Of a stretch of 64,000 nt of DNA, positions 1 through 8,123 are shown piece after piece. A model generated the notes under the pieces. The model searched no databases. It saw nothing but the letters and a program-made list of their open reading frames with translations, and was not told where the DNA came from. This DNA comes from Chryseobacterium cucumeris (GTDB taxonomy: Bacteria; Bacteroidota; Bacteroidia; Flavobacteriales; Weeksellaceae). Where the stretch lies: NCBI RefSeq assembly GCF_016775705.1, contig NZ_CP068760.1:1178001-1242000 (forward strand), given 5' to 3'. The position numbers and the translations under genes are program-made. How positions within the stretch are numbered: the stretch's first letter is position 1; the number at the start of each line of letters is the position of its first letter.

Positions 1-134
1 TTTAATTAGTGGAGTAAAGTATGTTTTAAGAACGGATATCATGTATTACTGGGAATAATCATTCTTAAAAGATAAGGGCATTACTATGTTTTGTTTAATT
101 AGCGTAATATTAACACAAATAAAAATATTTGATC

Positions 135-470
135 ATGGAAGATGAATTAAAACCCAGATTTATCGAATCATTACAAAGAAATAATGATCAGATCAGAGAA
201 GACCGTGCAAAAATCATCGGAGCAGATTCCGAACTGATTTACAGGCGCAGAGTCGAAGATATCGAATTAAAAATTAAAAGACTCGGGCGCGAACAGGAAG
301 GGCTTATTGATATCAGTCCTTTAGACAGAAACAGTCTGACTTTTGCGGATTTCAATCCCGAAGCATTCGTTCAGAAAGACATGGAATTATCATTAACAAT
401 CAGAAATCTGAATATTCAGCTCGAAGTTACCCAAAAGAGATTTGAATATTTATTTGGAAAAAAATTATAG
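135..470 (+). CDS. Small charged helical protein, function unknown
   Basis: About 111 residues, highly charged and predicted mostly helical, with long runs of Arg, Lys, Glu and Ile/Leu that could form a coiled coil. I do not recognise a family. The ATG at 135 is preferred to an in-frame TTG at 129. Only 2 bases separate its stop from the next gene, so it is probably translated together with the MIDAS protein and may be its partner. It is the first complete gene of the ADP-ribose gene run. The DNA before it (1-134) shows no gene, and the operon could begin further upstream. Confidence 0.7.
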   Translation: MEDELKPRFIESLQRNNDQIREDRAKIIGADSELIYRRRVEDIELKIKRLGREQEGLIDISPLDRNSLTFADFNPEAFVQKDMELSLTIRNLNIQLEVTQKRFEYLFGKKL

Positions 471-472
471 TC

Positions 473-1327
473 ATGGGAAGTACAAGATATGATTTAGACG
501 CTCGTTATGACAGAGCAAGAAAAGCAGGTTACGGAACAAAATCCGCAGGGGAAATTTTCACCCAGAATGCCAAAAGAATGGCTCATGAATCGATGAATCC
601 ACATGGAATTTCTTTCAGGGAATCCCGCGATTCGGAAGTTCACCCCAATTCAGTTCCCATTATTTTAGGATTAGATGTTACCGGAAGTATGGGACATATC
701 CCGCACGAGTTAATCAGAGATGGATTGCCAAAACTGATGGGCGGAATCATCCAGGGAGGCGTTCCCGATCCGGCCTTATTGTTCCTTGGAATCGGAGATC
801 ATGAATGTGATGGTTATCCGCTACAGGTGGGGCAGTTCGAATCAGGAGATGCAGAACTGGATATGTGGCTTACCCGAACCTATATTGAATCCGGAGGAGG
901 TGGAAATGCAGGTGAAAGTTATCTTTTAGCATGGTATTTTGCAGCATTTCACACCAGAACCGATGCGTTTGAAAAAAGAGGACAAAAAGGATTACTGTTT
1001 ACCGTAGGTGATGAACCTTGTTTAAAAACACTTCCTGCTTCCGCCATCAGGGAAATTATGGGAAAAGGGCAGCAAACGTATACTCATTTTGAACTGCTGG
1101 AAGAAGCACAAAAAAAATATGAAGTATACCACATCAGTGTTTTACATTCCGATCAGGCACTGAGAGCAGACAGAGACTGGAAAGAATTATTAGGACAAAA
1201 CTGTATTTCCATAGCAGATCACAGGGACATTCCGAATGTTATTGAAAACATTATCTGTGATAAATTTAAAGATCAAACCTTTAGGACAACAGGAGCAGAA
1301 GGATTGGATCAGTTTCAAATGCTTTAG
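473..1327 (+). CDS. VWA-like protein with MIDAS motif
   Basis: A 284-residue protein with a von Willebrand factor A-like core. After a hydrophobic strand (about residues 62-67) comes D68-V-T-G-S72, a variant of the metal-ion-dependent adhesion motif DxSxS. A glycine-rich stretch near residue 140 and the later VGDEP motif fit the remaining metal-site loops. There is no signal peptide or membrane segment, so it should be cytoplasmic. VWA proteins usually organise metal-dependent protein complexes and often sit beside AAA+ ATPases, but none is visible here. It follows the small helical protein by 2 bases and precedes a PurA-like enzyme. Its role in the ADP-ribose cluster is unknown; scaffold or substrate recognition is only a guess. 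Confidence 0.75.
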   Translation: MGSTRYDLDARYDRARKAGYGTKSAGEIFTQNAKRMAHESMNPHGISFRESRDSEVHPNSVPIILGLDVTGSMGHIPHELIRDGLPKLMGGIIQGGVPDPALLFLGIGDHECDGYPLQVGQFESGDAELDMWLTRTYIESGGGGNAGESYLLAWYFAAFHTRTDAFEKRGQKGLLFTVGDEPCLKTLPASAIREIMGKGQQTYTHFELLEEAQKKYEVYHISVLHSDQALRADRDWKELLGQNCISIADHRDIPNVIENIICDKFKDQTFRTTGAEGLDQFQML

Positions 1328-1387
1328 AATTTCTGAATACCAGCAGTAAATTAAAGTGGTGATTAAGGTTTAAAAAAATAAAAAGAG

Positions 1388-2458
1388 ATGAAAAAGGCGC
1401 AAATCGTAATAGGGCTTGGTTTTGGTGATGAAGGAAAAGGGATCACCACAGATTTTCTGGCTTCTCAGAATCCGGAGGCTGTTGTGATCAGATTTTCAGG
1501 AGGACAGCAGGCTGCCCATACCGTAATGATCGATGAAAGAAAGCATGTGCATTCCAGTTTTGCAAGCGGTGCACTTCGCGGTCTGCCTTCTTATTTTACC
1601 GGGCATTGTACCATTCATCCGGTTTTTCTACTCAATGAAAGAGAAGAATTAAAAGCAAAGAATAGAAATATTGAGATCCATATTCATCCACTTGCGAAGA
1701 TTACTACTCCTTTTGATGTATGGCAGAACAGAAATAATGCAAGAAACCTGCAACACGGAACCTGCGGAAAAGGAGTAGGAGCCACGATGAAAAGACACGA
1801 AAGCCCTTATAAACTATTTGCTGCAGACCTGGTTGCGCCCAGAGAGATGCTGATGGAAAAGCTGAAAGGAATTGCCTATTATTATGGCTTTATAGATAAA
1901 AACGAAATTAGTGAACTTTTACAGCCTTTTTTAGATGCTATTGACAGTATGGATTGGAAAATAAGTGACTATAACTATCTGGCTAGCTTCGATCACCTTA
2001 TTTTTGAAGGAAGTCAGGGTATTTTACTCGATATGGATCACGGCGTTTTTCCCAATGTGACCTATGCCCATACCACTTCAAAAAATGCCTTTGAGATCTG
2101 TAGGCTTTTAAAAATTGAAGACGTTGAAATGTATTATGTCACCAGAAGCTATTCTACCCGTCACGGAAATGGCTGGATGAGCAATGAAAAAGTAATGGAT
2201 CTGAAAAATAATGAAGAAGAAACCTGTATATTCAATGAATATCAAAAGGAGCTAAGAACCGGAGAAATAGATTACAAACTGCTGAATTATGCCTTAAAAC
2301 TGGATGGAGCTTATGCATTTCCGGTTAAAAAAAATCTTGTCATTACTTGTCTGGATCAGATTGATGAGGAATTTAAAGTAGAAAATCTTGATGAGGAATT
2401 TGATTTTGTCTATGGATCCTATTCTCCTTATTCTAAAGATTTTAAACGGATTTTTTAA
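1388..2458 (+). CDS. Diverged adenylosuccinate synthetase-like enzyme
   Basis: A 356-residue homologue of adenylosuccinate synthetase, which couples GTP hydrolysis to joining aspartate to IMP. Visible PurA landmarks are GFGDEGKG (residues 11-18, with the catalytic Asp at D14), GGQQAAHT with catalytic His H44, a GTCGKGVG loop, FEGSQGILLDMD, and TRSYSTRHGNGW. It is some 70 residues shorter than usual PurA (about 430). In a by-eye alignment, the loop holding the aspartate-binding arginines (TGRRRRTG in E. coli) reads YQKELRTG, so two expected arginines are missing. It is therefore probably not the housekeeping purA and may use another acceptor or nucleotide. It lies 60 bases after the VWA gene and 68 before a macrodomain gene. 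Confidence 0.8.
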   Translation: MKKAQIVIGLGFGDEGKGITTDFLASQNPEAVVIRFSGGQQAAHTVMIDERKHVHSSFASGALRGLPSYFTGHCTIHPVFLLNEREELKAKNRNIEIHIHPLAKITTPFDVWQNRNNARNLQHGTCGKGVGATMKRHESPYKLFAADLVAPREMLMEKLKGIAYYYGFIDKNEISELLQPFLDAIDSMDWKISDYNYLASFDHLIFEGSQGILLDMDHGVFPNVTYAHTTSKNAFEICRLLKIEDVEMYYVTRSYSTRHGNGWMSNEKVMDLKNNEEETCIFNEYQKELRTGEIDYKLLNYALKLDGAYAFPVKKNLVITCLDQIDEEFKVENLDEEFDFVYGSYSPYSKDFKRIF

Positions 2459-2526
2459 ATTCAGCAGTTAAAAATGTTAATTTTATTTGGAGAGGAGGAA
2501 ATGATAGAGAATAAAAGTAAATAACC

Positions 2527-3000
2527 ATGAAAACGATACAATATTTAAAAGGGGATGCTACGGTCCCACAGGCCAAAGGAATAAAGATCATCGCCCACAT
2601 CTGCAATGATATCGGAGGTTGGGGAAAAGGTTTTGTACTGGCAGTTTCCAAAAGATGGGAAGAGCCGGAAAAAGAATATAGAAACTGGCACCGTTTCAGA
2701 AGTAAAAATAATTTTGCTTTAGGAGAAATTCAATTGGTTCAGGTTGAAAAATACATTTTTGTAGCCAATATAATCGGGCAAAAAGGAATAAAAACCGGAA
2801 GTAATGGTGTCCCTGTTCGGTATGATGCCATTGAAAAAGCTCTGGAAAAACTTTCCAACGAAGCTTTGCTGCTGAACGCAAGCGTTCACATGCCAAGAAT
2901 CGGATGTGGACTGGCAGGAGGAAAATGGGAAGAAATTGAACCTATTATCGAAAGAACATTGCTTGTAAAGAATGTGGAGGTATATGTGTATGATTTTTAA
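2527..3000 (+). CDS. TARG1/ALC1-like macrodomain protein
   Basis: A stand-alone macrodomain of 157 residues. Residues 23-36 (AHICNDIGGWGKGF) form the N-terminal ADP-ribose binding loop, and MPRIGCGLAGGKW (about 122-134) forms the second phosphate loop. This pattern matches the TARG1/OARD1 and ALC1-like branch rather than MacroD. TARG1 enzymes remove ADP-ribose from acidic residues or nucleic acid. Human TARG1 has an Asp after the GCGL motif, whereas Ala is seen here, so a binding rather than hydrolytic role is possible. It lies 14 bases before the DUF4291 gene. Confidence 0.85.
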   Translation: MKTIQYLKGDATVPQAKGIKIIAHICNDIGGWGKGFVLAVSKRWEEPEKEYRNWHRFRSKNNFALGEIQLVQVEKYIFVANIIGQKGIKTGSNGVPVRYDAIEKALEKLSNEALLLNASVHMPRIGCGLAGGKWEEIEPIIERTLLVKNVEVYVYDF

Positions 3001-3014
3001 TAAATTAACCAACA

Positions 3015-3608
3015 ATGAGAGAATTTGAAATAAGAGCAGATTATAAAAATGACACGCTGATTGTCTATCAGGCCTATAATAAAGCAATTGCAAAATCAGC
3101 CGTAGAGAATCAGAAATTTACAGCTCCTTTTTCATTCAACAGGATGACCTGGATAAAGCCTTCTTTTCTCTGGATGATGGAGCGCAGCAACTATGGACAG
3201 AAACCCAATCAGGAATGTACCCTGGCCATACATATTAAAAGAGAAGCCTGGGAGAAAGCTTTAAGCAAAGCAATTCTTACTTCACCTGAAAAAAGGGTTT
3301 ATCCCGATCCCCGAAAATGGGAAAAAGATTTTGAAAATGCCGGAATATATGTGCAGTGGGATCCTGAAAGGAATATTAAAGGAGCAAAACTGAATTACCG
3401 TTCCATTCAGGTAGGAATCAGCCGCGCATTGATTGAGGAGTTCAATGAAGAATGGATTGTAAAAATAGAGGATTATTCTCCTTTGGTTAAGAAGATTCTG
3501 AATCTTACCAGGTCGGGAGAATTTGATAAGGCAAAAAAACTGCTGCCGGTAGAAAAAAACTATCCTCTGTCAAAAGAACTGGCTTACAGAATTGGAGCCA
3601 CAGTATAA
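3015..3608 (+). CDS. DUF4291 family protein
   Basis: 197 residues matching my recollection of the DUF4291 family, which runs the full length of the protein. Recognisable stretches are the N-terminal IRADY..VYQAYN segment, a FSFNRMTWIKPSFLWMMERS block (about residues 40-58), and NYRSIQVGIS near residue 130. There is no signal peptide or membrane segment. No activity has been established that I can name. Its position between a TARG1-like macrodomain (14-base gap) and an ART-like/PARG fusion (17-base gap) suggests a role in ADP-ribose metabolism, but this is guilt by association only. Confidence 0.8.
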   Translation: MREFEIRADYKNDTLIVYQAYNKAIAKSAVENQKFTAPFSFNRMTWIKPSFLWMMERSNYGQKPNQECTLAIHIKREAWEKALSKAILTSPEKRVYPDPRKWEKDFENAGIYVQWDPERNIKGAKLNYRSIQVGISRALIEEFNEEWIVKIEDYSPLVKKILNLTRSGEFDKAKKLLPVEKNYPLSKELAYRIGATV

Positions 3609-3625
3609 CCAAATAAACGAACGTC

Positions 3626-4858
3626 ATGAAAACAACAACATTATATAGACCAGTAGGAGAAAAAGAAATGATCTTGATTATGGAAAGCGGATTTAAAAAA
3701 TTTCCTCCAAGACTGGAATGGCAGCCCATTTTTTACCCCGTTCTTAATGAAGAATATGCTTCAGAGATTGCGGAAAAATGGAACACCAGAGACGAAGCTG
3801 GAAACTATCTTGGTTTTGTAACCCGGTTTGAGGTGTTGGAAAAAGTGACGGATCAATATCCTGCACAGAATGTTGGGGCTAGAAATCACAATGAATTATG
3901 GGTTCCTTCTGAGGATCTTAACAGCTTTAATAAGGCAATTGTAGGAGATATCAAAGTAATCAAAGTCTTTATAGGAGATGACTTTAAGAAGGCCGCAAGC
4001 GCTGAGTTGGAAGATTTGATGATCAACATAAAAAAACTAACGATGACTAATAAAGGAATGGCAAAAGATACTTTGGATATCTTAGCTAAAAAATATTATA
4101 TTAACGAACATAACGAAAAAATAAATATAGAAAACGAGCTGGAAATCAGTAAAAAAGAAACCTCTCTTTTCACTCCAGAGCAGCTTTCGGAAATGGCAGA
4201 ATCTCCAATGCCGGAAGCCCTTTTTGAAACTAGGTTTGAAACAAGAAACTGCAGTTCTTTAAAAGCTATTTTACAATTGGCTGAAGAAGAAAATCAGGAA
4301 AAACTCATGTGTCTGAACTTCGCTTCGGCAAAAAATCCAGGAGGAGGATTTATCAATGGAGCAGAAGCACAGGAAGAAAGTCTGGCAAGAACTTCCGGAC
4401 TGTATGAAAGCTTACTTCAGGCATGGGATTATTATACCATTCACCGTGCAATGGAATCCTGTTTTTATTCGGATACAATGATTTACAGCCCGAAAGTTCC
4501 GGTGTTCAGGAAAGACAAAGGAGAATTGATGGATAAGCCCGCTTTATGCAATTTTATCACTTCAGCAGCAGTGAATGCAGGCGTGGTAAAACGTAAGGAA
4601 CCGGAAAGAGTACATGAAATTCTCCCTGCAATGGATATCAGAATGGATAAAATGCTTTCGCTGGCGTTACATGAAGGAAATGAAGTGTTAATCTTGGGTG
4701 CATGGGGCTGTGGAGTTTTCAAAAATGATCCAAAAGAAATTGCAGGATTATTTAAAAAACATCTTCAGGGAAAATATAAAAATAAATTTAAAAGAGTGGT
4801 TTTCGCAGTGCTTACCAAGAAAGAAGAAATGTTGAAACCATTTGAAGAAATACAATGA
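3626..4858 (+). CDS. ART-like domain fused to bacterial PARG-like hydrolase
   Basis: A 410-residue two-domain protein. Residues 1-118 resemble the small bacterial proteins often labelled 'ADP-ribosylation/crystallin J1' ([44 protein letters not shown]), which I take to be ART-fold-like. Residues about 175-410 are a TIGR02452/DUF2263 microbial poly(ADP-ribose) glycohydrolase domain. Its signature is clear: GGG at 239-241 and QEE at 249-251, the GGG-X(6-8)-QEE catalytic loop. PARGs cleave ribose-ribose O-glycosidic bonds of ADP-ribose chains. The stop overlaps the next start (ATGA at 4855-4858), indicating translational coupling to the MacroD-type gene. The fusion itself is notable; the N-terminal activity is inferred, not shown. 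Confidence 0.85.
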   Translation: MKTTTLYRPVGEKEMILIMESGFKKFPPRLEWQPIFYPVLNEEYASEIAEKWNTRDEAGNYLGFVTRFEVLEKVTDQYPAQNVGARNHNELWVPSEDLNSFNKAIVGDIKVIKVFIGDDFKKAASAELEDLMINIKKLTMTNKGMAKDTLDILAKKYYINEHNEKINIENELEISKKETSLFTPEQLSEMAESPMPEALFETRFETRNCSSLKAILQLAEEENQEKLMCLNFASAKNPGGGFINGAEAQEESLARTSGLYESLLQAWDYYTIHRAMESCFYSDTMIYSPKVPVFRKDKGELMDKPALCNFITSAAVNAGVVKRKEPERVHEILPAMDIRMDKMLSLALHEGNEVLILGAWGCGVFKNDPKEIAGLFKKHLQGKYKNKFKRVVFAVLTKKEEMLKPFEEIQ

Positions 4859-5364
4859 AAATTGAATTAATAAAAGGGGATATCACAAAAATCAAGGCCG
4901 ATGCTATTGTCAACGCAGCCAATTCTTCCTTACTTGGTGGAGGAGGAGTTGATGGTGCCATTCATCGGGCAGGAGGTTCTAAGATATTGGAAGAATGCAG
5001 GGCAATCAGAAACAGGCAAGGAAAGTGTAATACTGGCGAAGCTGTCGTAACTACTGCCGGAAATCTTTCGGCAAAGTATGTTATTCATACGGTAGGCCCG
5101 GTTTGGAATGGTCATGCTGAGAAAGAATCAAAACTTCTTGCAAACTGCTATCATAATTCTTTGAAATTAGCGGAAAGCCTTGGTGTGAAAACCATTGCTT
5201 TTCCTAATATTAGTACAGGAGTCTATAGATTTCCAAAAGAACTGGCAGGAAAAATTGCGGTAGATGAAGTCAGAAAATTTCATTCAGATAGTTTTGAGAA
5301 AGTTATTTTTGTCTGTTTTGATGATGAAAATGAAAAGATTTATAAAGACCTTTTACAACTGTGA
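4855..5364 (+). CDS. MacroD/YmdB-type macrodomain, ADP-ribosyl hydrolase
   Basis: A 169-residue macrodomain of the MacroD/YmdB class. The signatures are [20 protein letters not shown] (residues 18-37), with the catalytic/ribose-binding Asn and the glycine-rich loop, and ISTGVYRFP near residue 120, the phosphate loop. Members remove O-acetyl groups from O-acetyl-ADP-ribose (the sirtuin product) and mono-ADP-ribose from acidic residues. A sirtuin two genes downstream could supply O-acetyl-ADP-ribose. It overlaps the PARG fusion by 4 bases and the next gene by 4 bases (GTGA). Confidence 0.93.
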   Translation: MKIELIKGDITKIKADAIVNAANSSLLGGGGVDGAIHRAGGSKILEECRAIRNRQGKCNTGEAVVTTAGNLSAKYVIHTVGPVWNGHAEKESKLLANCYHNSLKLAESLGVKTIAFPNISTGVYRFPKELAGKIAVDEVRKFHSDSFEKVIFVCFDDENEKIYKDLLQL

Positions 5365-5945
5365 AAAAAAATAATTTCAGATTCGTAGATCAACCTGAAG
5401 ATCCTAACGTGGGATTGGCAAATGAAGAAATTGCTTTTCTTCAGAAAGAATTGAATCTGCGGTTTCCTGAAAATTATATTTATTATCTTCAACATGCTGG
5501 AAAAGAATCAAATGTTTTCCCTGTGGAAAATGATATTGTAAAGCTGAAAAAATACCAAAATCAATTGAAAGATGCTTTGAAGCAAAGAGGCTTACTGAGC
5601 ACCGAAAGTCTTTTTTGTTTTCAGTATAATATAGAGTATGAACCTCTGGTGGGACAGGATTTTGAAACCTTTTATTTTTTCAATTTATCACATCCTGAAT
5701 CTCCCGATCTGTATATTTTTGGAGACTTTATGACCAATTTTGATTGGCGAGGATATGATAAAGAGCTTACAAATAAAGAAAATTTTGTAGATTTTATCAA
5801 TTATAAAACGAAAGATAAATTTGGACCAAAGCGACTTAAAAGAATAGGAAATACCCTTTTAGGGATTCTGGTAGCTCCTTTTATTATAATCGTGCTTATT
5901 ATTGTTGCGGGCCAAGTTTTAATAGAAAAAATTAAAAACCAATGA
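5361..5945 (+). CDS. SMI1/KNR4-like protein with C-terminal membrane anchor
   Basis: 194 residues starting at a GTG that overlaps the previous stop. The N-terminal about 150 residues look like the SMI1/KNR4 (SUKH) fold: an early helix with [25 protein letters not shown], followed by a FYFFNL strand and a late [11 protein letters not shown] strand. Residues about 166-188 form one hydrophobic helix, so the domain is probably tethered to the inner membrane facing the cytoplasm. SUKH proteins are common immunity proteins in toxin systems and also occur as general binding modules. It overlaps the sirtuin gene by 4 bases (ATGA). The function in this cluster is unknown. Confidence 0.7.
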   Translation: MKKNNFRFVDQPEDPNVGLANEEIAFLQKELNLRFPENYIYYLQHAGKESNVFPVENDIVKLKKYQNQLKDALKQRGLLSTESLFCFQYNIEYEPLVGQDFETFYFFNLSHPESPDLYIFGDFMTNFDWRGYDKELTNKENFVDFINYKTKDKFGPKRLKRIGNTLLGILVAPFIIIVLIIVAGQVLIEKIKNQ

Positions 5946-6628
5946 AAAAACTAACCATATTAAGCGGTGCAGGAATCAGTGCCGAAAGCGGAATAAAAAC
6001 CTTCAGAGACGGAGACGGTCTCTGGGAAAATCATAATGTAACGGATGTGGCAAGTCCGGAAGGCTGGAAAAAGGACAGAGCTTTGGTTCTGGAATTTTAC
6101 AACCAGAGAAGACGCCAGCTGCATGAAGTACAGCCCAACGAAGCTCATCGCTTACTGGCAGAGCTGGAAAAATATTTTGATGTTCAGATCATTACCCAGA
6201 ATATTGATGACCTTCACGAAAGAGCAGGATCTACTAAGATTCTTCATATTCATGGAGAATTGTTCAAGTCATGTTCGAGTAATAATAAAAGCCTGATTTA
6301 TGAACAAAAAGATGATATTAAAATTGGTGATAAAGCTGAAGATGGGGCACAATTAAGACCATTTATCGTTTGGTTTGGAGAAGATGTCCCTTTGTATCAA
6401 ACGGCAAGAGAAATCGTAAAAGAATCGGATATTCTGCTGGTTATCGGGACTTCTTTGCAGGTATATCCCGCAGCAGGACTGATTCATGATATCAAAGACG
6501 ATTGTCTTTTAATTGTCATCAATCCTAATGAAACGGGATTCGGATACGGACAGAGAGCTGTAGTAATGAAGGAAACAGCCACTCAGGGAATGAAAATATT
6601 ATTTGATAAATTAGTCAATTTAGCTTGA
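5942..6628 (+). CDS. Sirtuin, NAD-dependent protein deacylase (class III-like)
   Basis: A 228-residue sirtuin. Sequence landmarks are GAGISAESGIKTFRD (residues 9-23), TQNIDDLHERAG (85-96) with catalytic His at LHIHGE (H104), IVWFGE (142-147) and VIGTSLQVYPAAG. Y53 and R56 in EFYNQRRR match the Tyr-x-x-Arg pair that lets SIRT5/CobB-type enzymes take succinyl or malonyl groups. The four zinc-binding cysteines of most sirtuins are missing; only C111 is present in that loop. It uses NAD+ and releases nicotinamide and O-acyl-ADP-ribose, which would feed the macrodomain enzymes. The start overlaps the previous stop (ATGA), and the stop TGA shares a base with the next ATG. Confidence 0.92.
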   Translation: MKKLTILSGAGISAESGIKTFRDGDGLWENHNVTDVASPEGWKKDRALVLEFYNQRRRQLHEVQPNEAHRLLAELEKYFDVQIITQNIDDLHERAGSTKILHIHGELFKSCSSNNKSLIYEQKDDIKIGDKAEDGAQLRPFIVWFGEDVPLYQTAREIVKESDILLVIGTSLQVYPAAGLIHDIKDDCLLIVINPNETGFGYGQRAVVMKETATQGMKILFDKLVNLA

Positions 6629-7569
6629 TGGAAAATAAGGTAAAAGCTGGAATTATGGGTGTTTGCATAGGTGACGCTCTTGGCGTTCCTGTAGAATTCA
6701 AAAAAAGAGAAGATTTAAAACGTTTTCCGGTAACGAAAATGCTGGAGTATATGTCATGGAACCAACCCAAAGGAACCTGGAGTGATGACAGCTCTCTTAC
6801 ACTTTGCCTTGCTGATGAACTTTCCAAAAGATATGATCTGGAAAAAATCGGACAGAGTTTCGTAAAATGGAATAAATACGGTCACTGGACTGCCCATGGA
6901 AGGCTTTTTGACATTGGAGGAACGACAAGACATTCTCTGGCGAGATTAATCAAAGGTGAGAGTGCACGATTTTCAGGAAATATTTTTGAAGAAGATAACG
7001 GGAATGGTTCTCTGATGAGAATTCTTCCCCTCGCTTTCTATCTTGAGAAGGAAAATGATATTCAGAAACTCTATCTGACGGTAAAAGAGGTTTCTGCAAT
7101 AACTCACGGCCATTTCCGTTCTGTTTTTGCCTGTTTCATCTATGTCATTTTTGCCATTCAACTGTTGAAAGGAAAGAATAAAAAAGAAGCATATGAGCAA
7201 ACACAGAATATCACTTTAAAATATGCTGAAGAACAAGGATTTAATCCTAATGAAATTGAACTTTTCAGAAGGATCTTAAAAAATGATATTTCCAAATATC
7301 CTGAAGATGAAATTAAGAGCGGCGGCTATGTTCTTCAAAGCCTGGAAGCCTCTCTATGGTGTTTTTTAAACTCAGAAACCTATTCTGAAGCTGTTTTGAA
7401 GGCTGTCAACCTCGGGGAAGATACCGATACAACGGGAGCTATCACAGGAGGAATTGCCGGAATTTATTATGGATATGAAAATATTCCACAAGAATGGATT
7501 TCTGAGCTGGTGAGAAAGGATGATATTGAAGCATTATGTGAGAAATTACACCAAAAATTAATGAACTAA
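6628..7569 (+). CDS. ADP-ribosylglycohydrolase (DraG/ARH family)
   Basis: About 313 residues, starting from the ATG that shares one base with the sirtuin stop (a TTG 3 bases earlier is less likely). The N-terminus has the family GxxxGDALGVPVEF motif and GTWSDDSSLTL, whose acidic residues bind magnesium. The C-terminus has LGEDTDTTGAITGGIAGIYYG, the second metal motif. This is the standard DraG/ARH layout and length. The enzymes cleave ADP-ribose from arginine, serine or nucleic-acid sites, or from ADP-ribose adducts. With the PARG and MacroD domains it gives the cluster three unrelated eraser folds. Confidence 0.94.
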   Translation: MENKVKAGIMGVCIGDALGVPVEFKKREDLKRFPVTKMLEYMSWNQPKGTWSDDSSLTLCLADELSKRYDLEKIGQSFVKWNKYGHWTAHGRLFDIGGTTRHSLARLIKGESARFSGNIFEEDNGNGSLMRILPLAFYLEKENDIQKLYLTVKEVSAITHGHFRSVFACFIYVIFAIQLLKGKNKKEAYEQTQNITLKYAEEQGFNPNEIELFRRILKNDISKYPEDEIKSGGYVLQSLEASLWCFLNSETYSEAVLKAVNLGEDTDTTGAITGGIAGIYYGYENIPQEWISELVRKDDIEALCEKLHQKLMN

Positions 7570-7579
7570 AACACAACCC

Positions 7580-8122
7580 ATGAACGAAATAGAAAAGAAA
7601 AAGATAAGTAAATTTTTAAGCCTGATCTTACGTCATCAGCCGGATAGTATAGGTCTTACCCTGGATGAAAATGGTTGGGCAGATGTGGAAGAGCTGAGAG
7701 CAAAATCAGCCCAAAAGAGAATATATTTTACCTCCGAAGAATTGGATGAGGTGGTAGAAACAAACAACAAAAAGCGTTTTGCTTTTAATGAAGATAAAAC
7801 AATGATCAGAGCAAGTCAGGGACACTCTATTGATATTGACCTGGCTTTGGAAGCCAGACAGCCTCCGGAATTTCTGTACCATGGAACAGCAGAAGCCAAT
7901 ATTTCTTCTATTTTAGAAAAAGGAATTGAAAAAAGAAGCCGTCAGCATGTACACTTAAGTGCTGATAAAGAGACTGCTACCAAGGTTGGAATGAGACACG
8001 GTAAACCTGTGATTTTGACCATCAGAACCGGAACAATGCATCAGGAAGGATTATCTTTCTATCAGTCTGCAAACGGGGTTTGGTTAACAGATTTTGTAGA
8101 TGCAAAATATATTTCAAAGTAA
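7580..8122 (+). CDS. kptA: RNA 2'-phosphotransferase (Tpt1/KptA)
   Basis: 180 residues with the full KptA layout: a winged-helix N-domain followed by an ART-fold catalytic domain. R18-H19 (LRHQPD), R77 in RASQGHS, YHGT at 100-103 and R121 in RQHVHLS correspond to the Arg-His-Arg-Arg active site of Tpt1. The enzyme moves an internal RNA 2'-phosphate to NAD+, releasing ADP-ribose 1'',2''-cyclic phosphate; some bacterial homologues also cap 5'-phosphorylated ends with ADP-ribose. The first activity links RNA repair or ligation to ADP-ribose metabolism, which fits the neighbours. The start lies 10 bases after the ARH stop. Confidence 0.95.
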   Translation: MNEIEKKKISKFLSLILRHQPDSIGLTLDENGWADVEELRAKSAQKRIYFTSEELDEVVETNNKKRFAFNEDKTMIRASQGHSIDIDLALEARQPPEFLYHGTAEANISSILEKGIEKRSRQHVHLSADKETATKVGMRHGKPVILTIRTGTMHQEGLSFYQSANGVWLTDFVDAKYISK

Positions 8123-8123
8123 A

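Noticed and set aside
1388..2458. Phage-type PurZ (2-aminoadenine synthesis)
   Set aside because: The first-loop Asp (D14) that PurZ lacks is present, and no other genes of that pathway are visible.
2696..3093. Two open frames antisense to the macrodomain and DUF4291 genes
   Set aside because: They overlap conserved families on the other strand and resemble nothing known.
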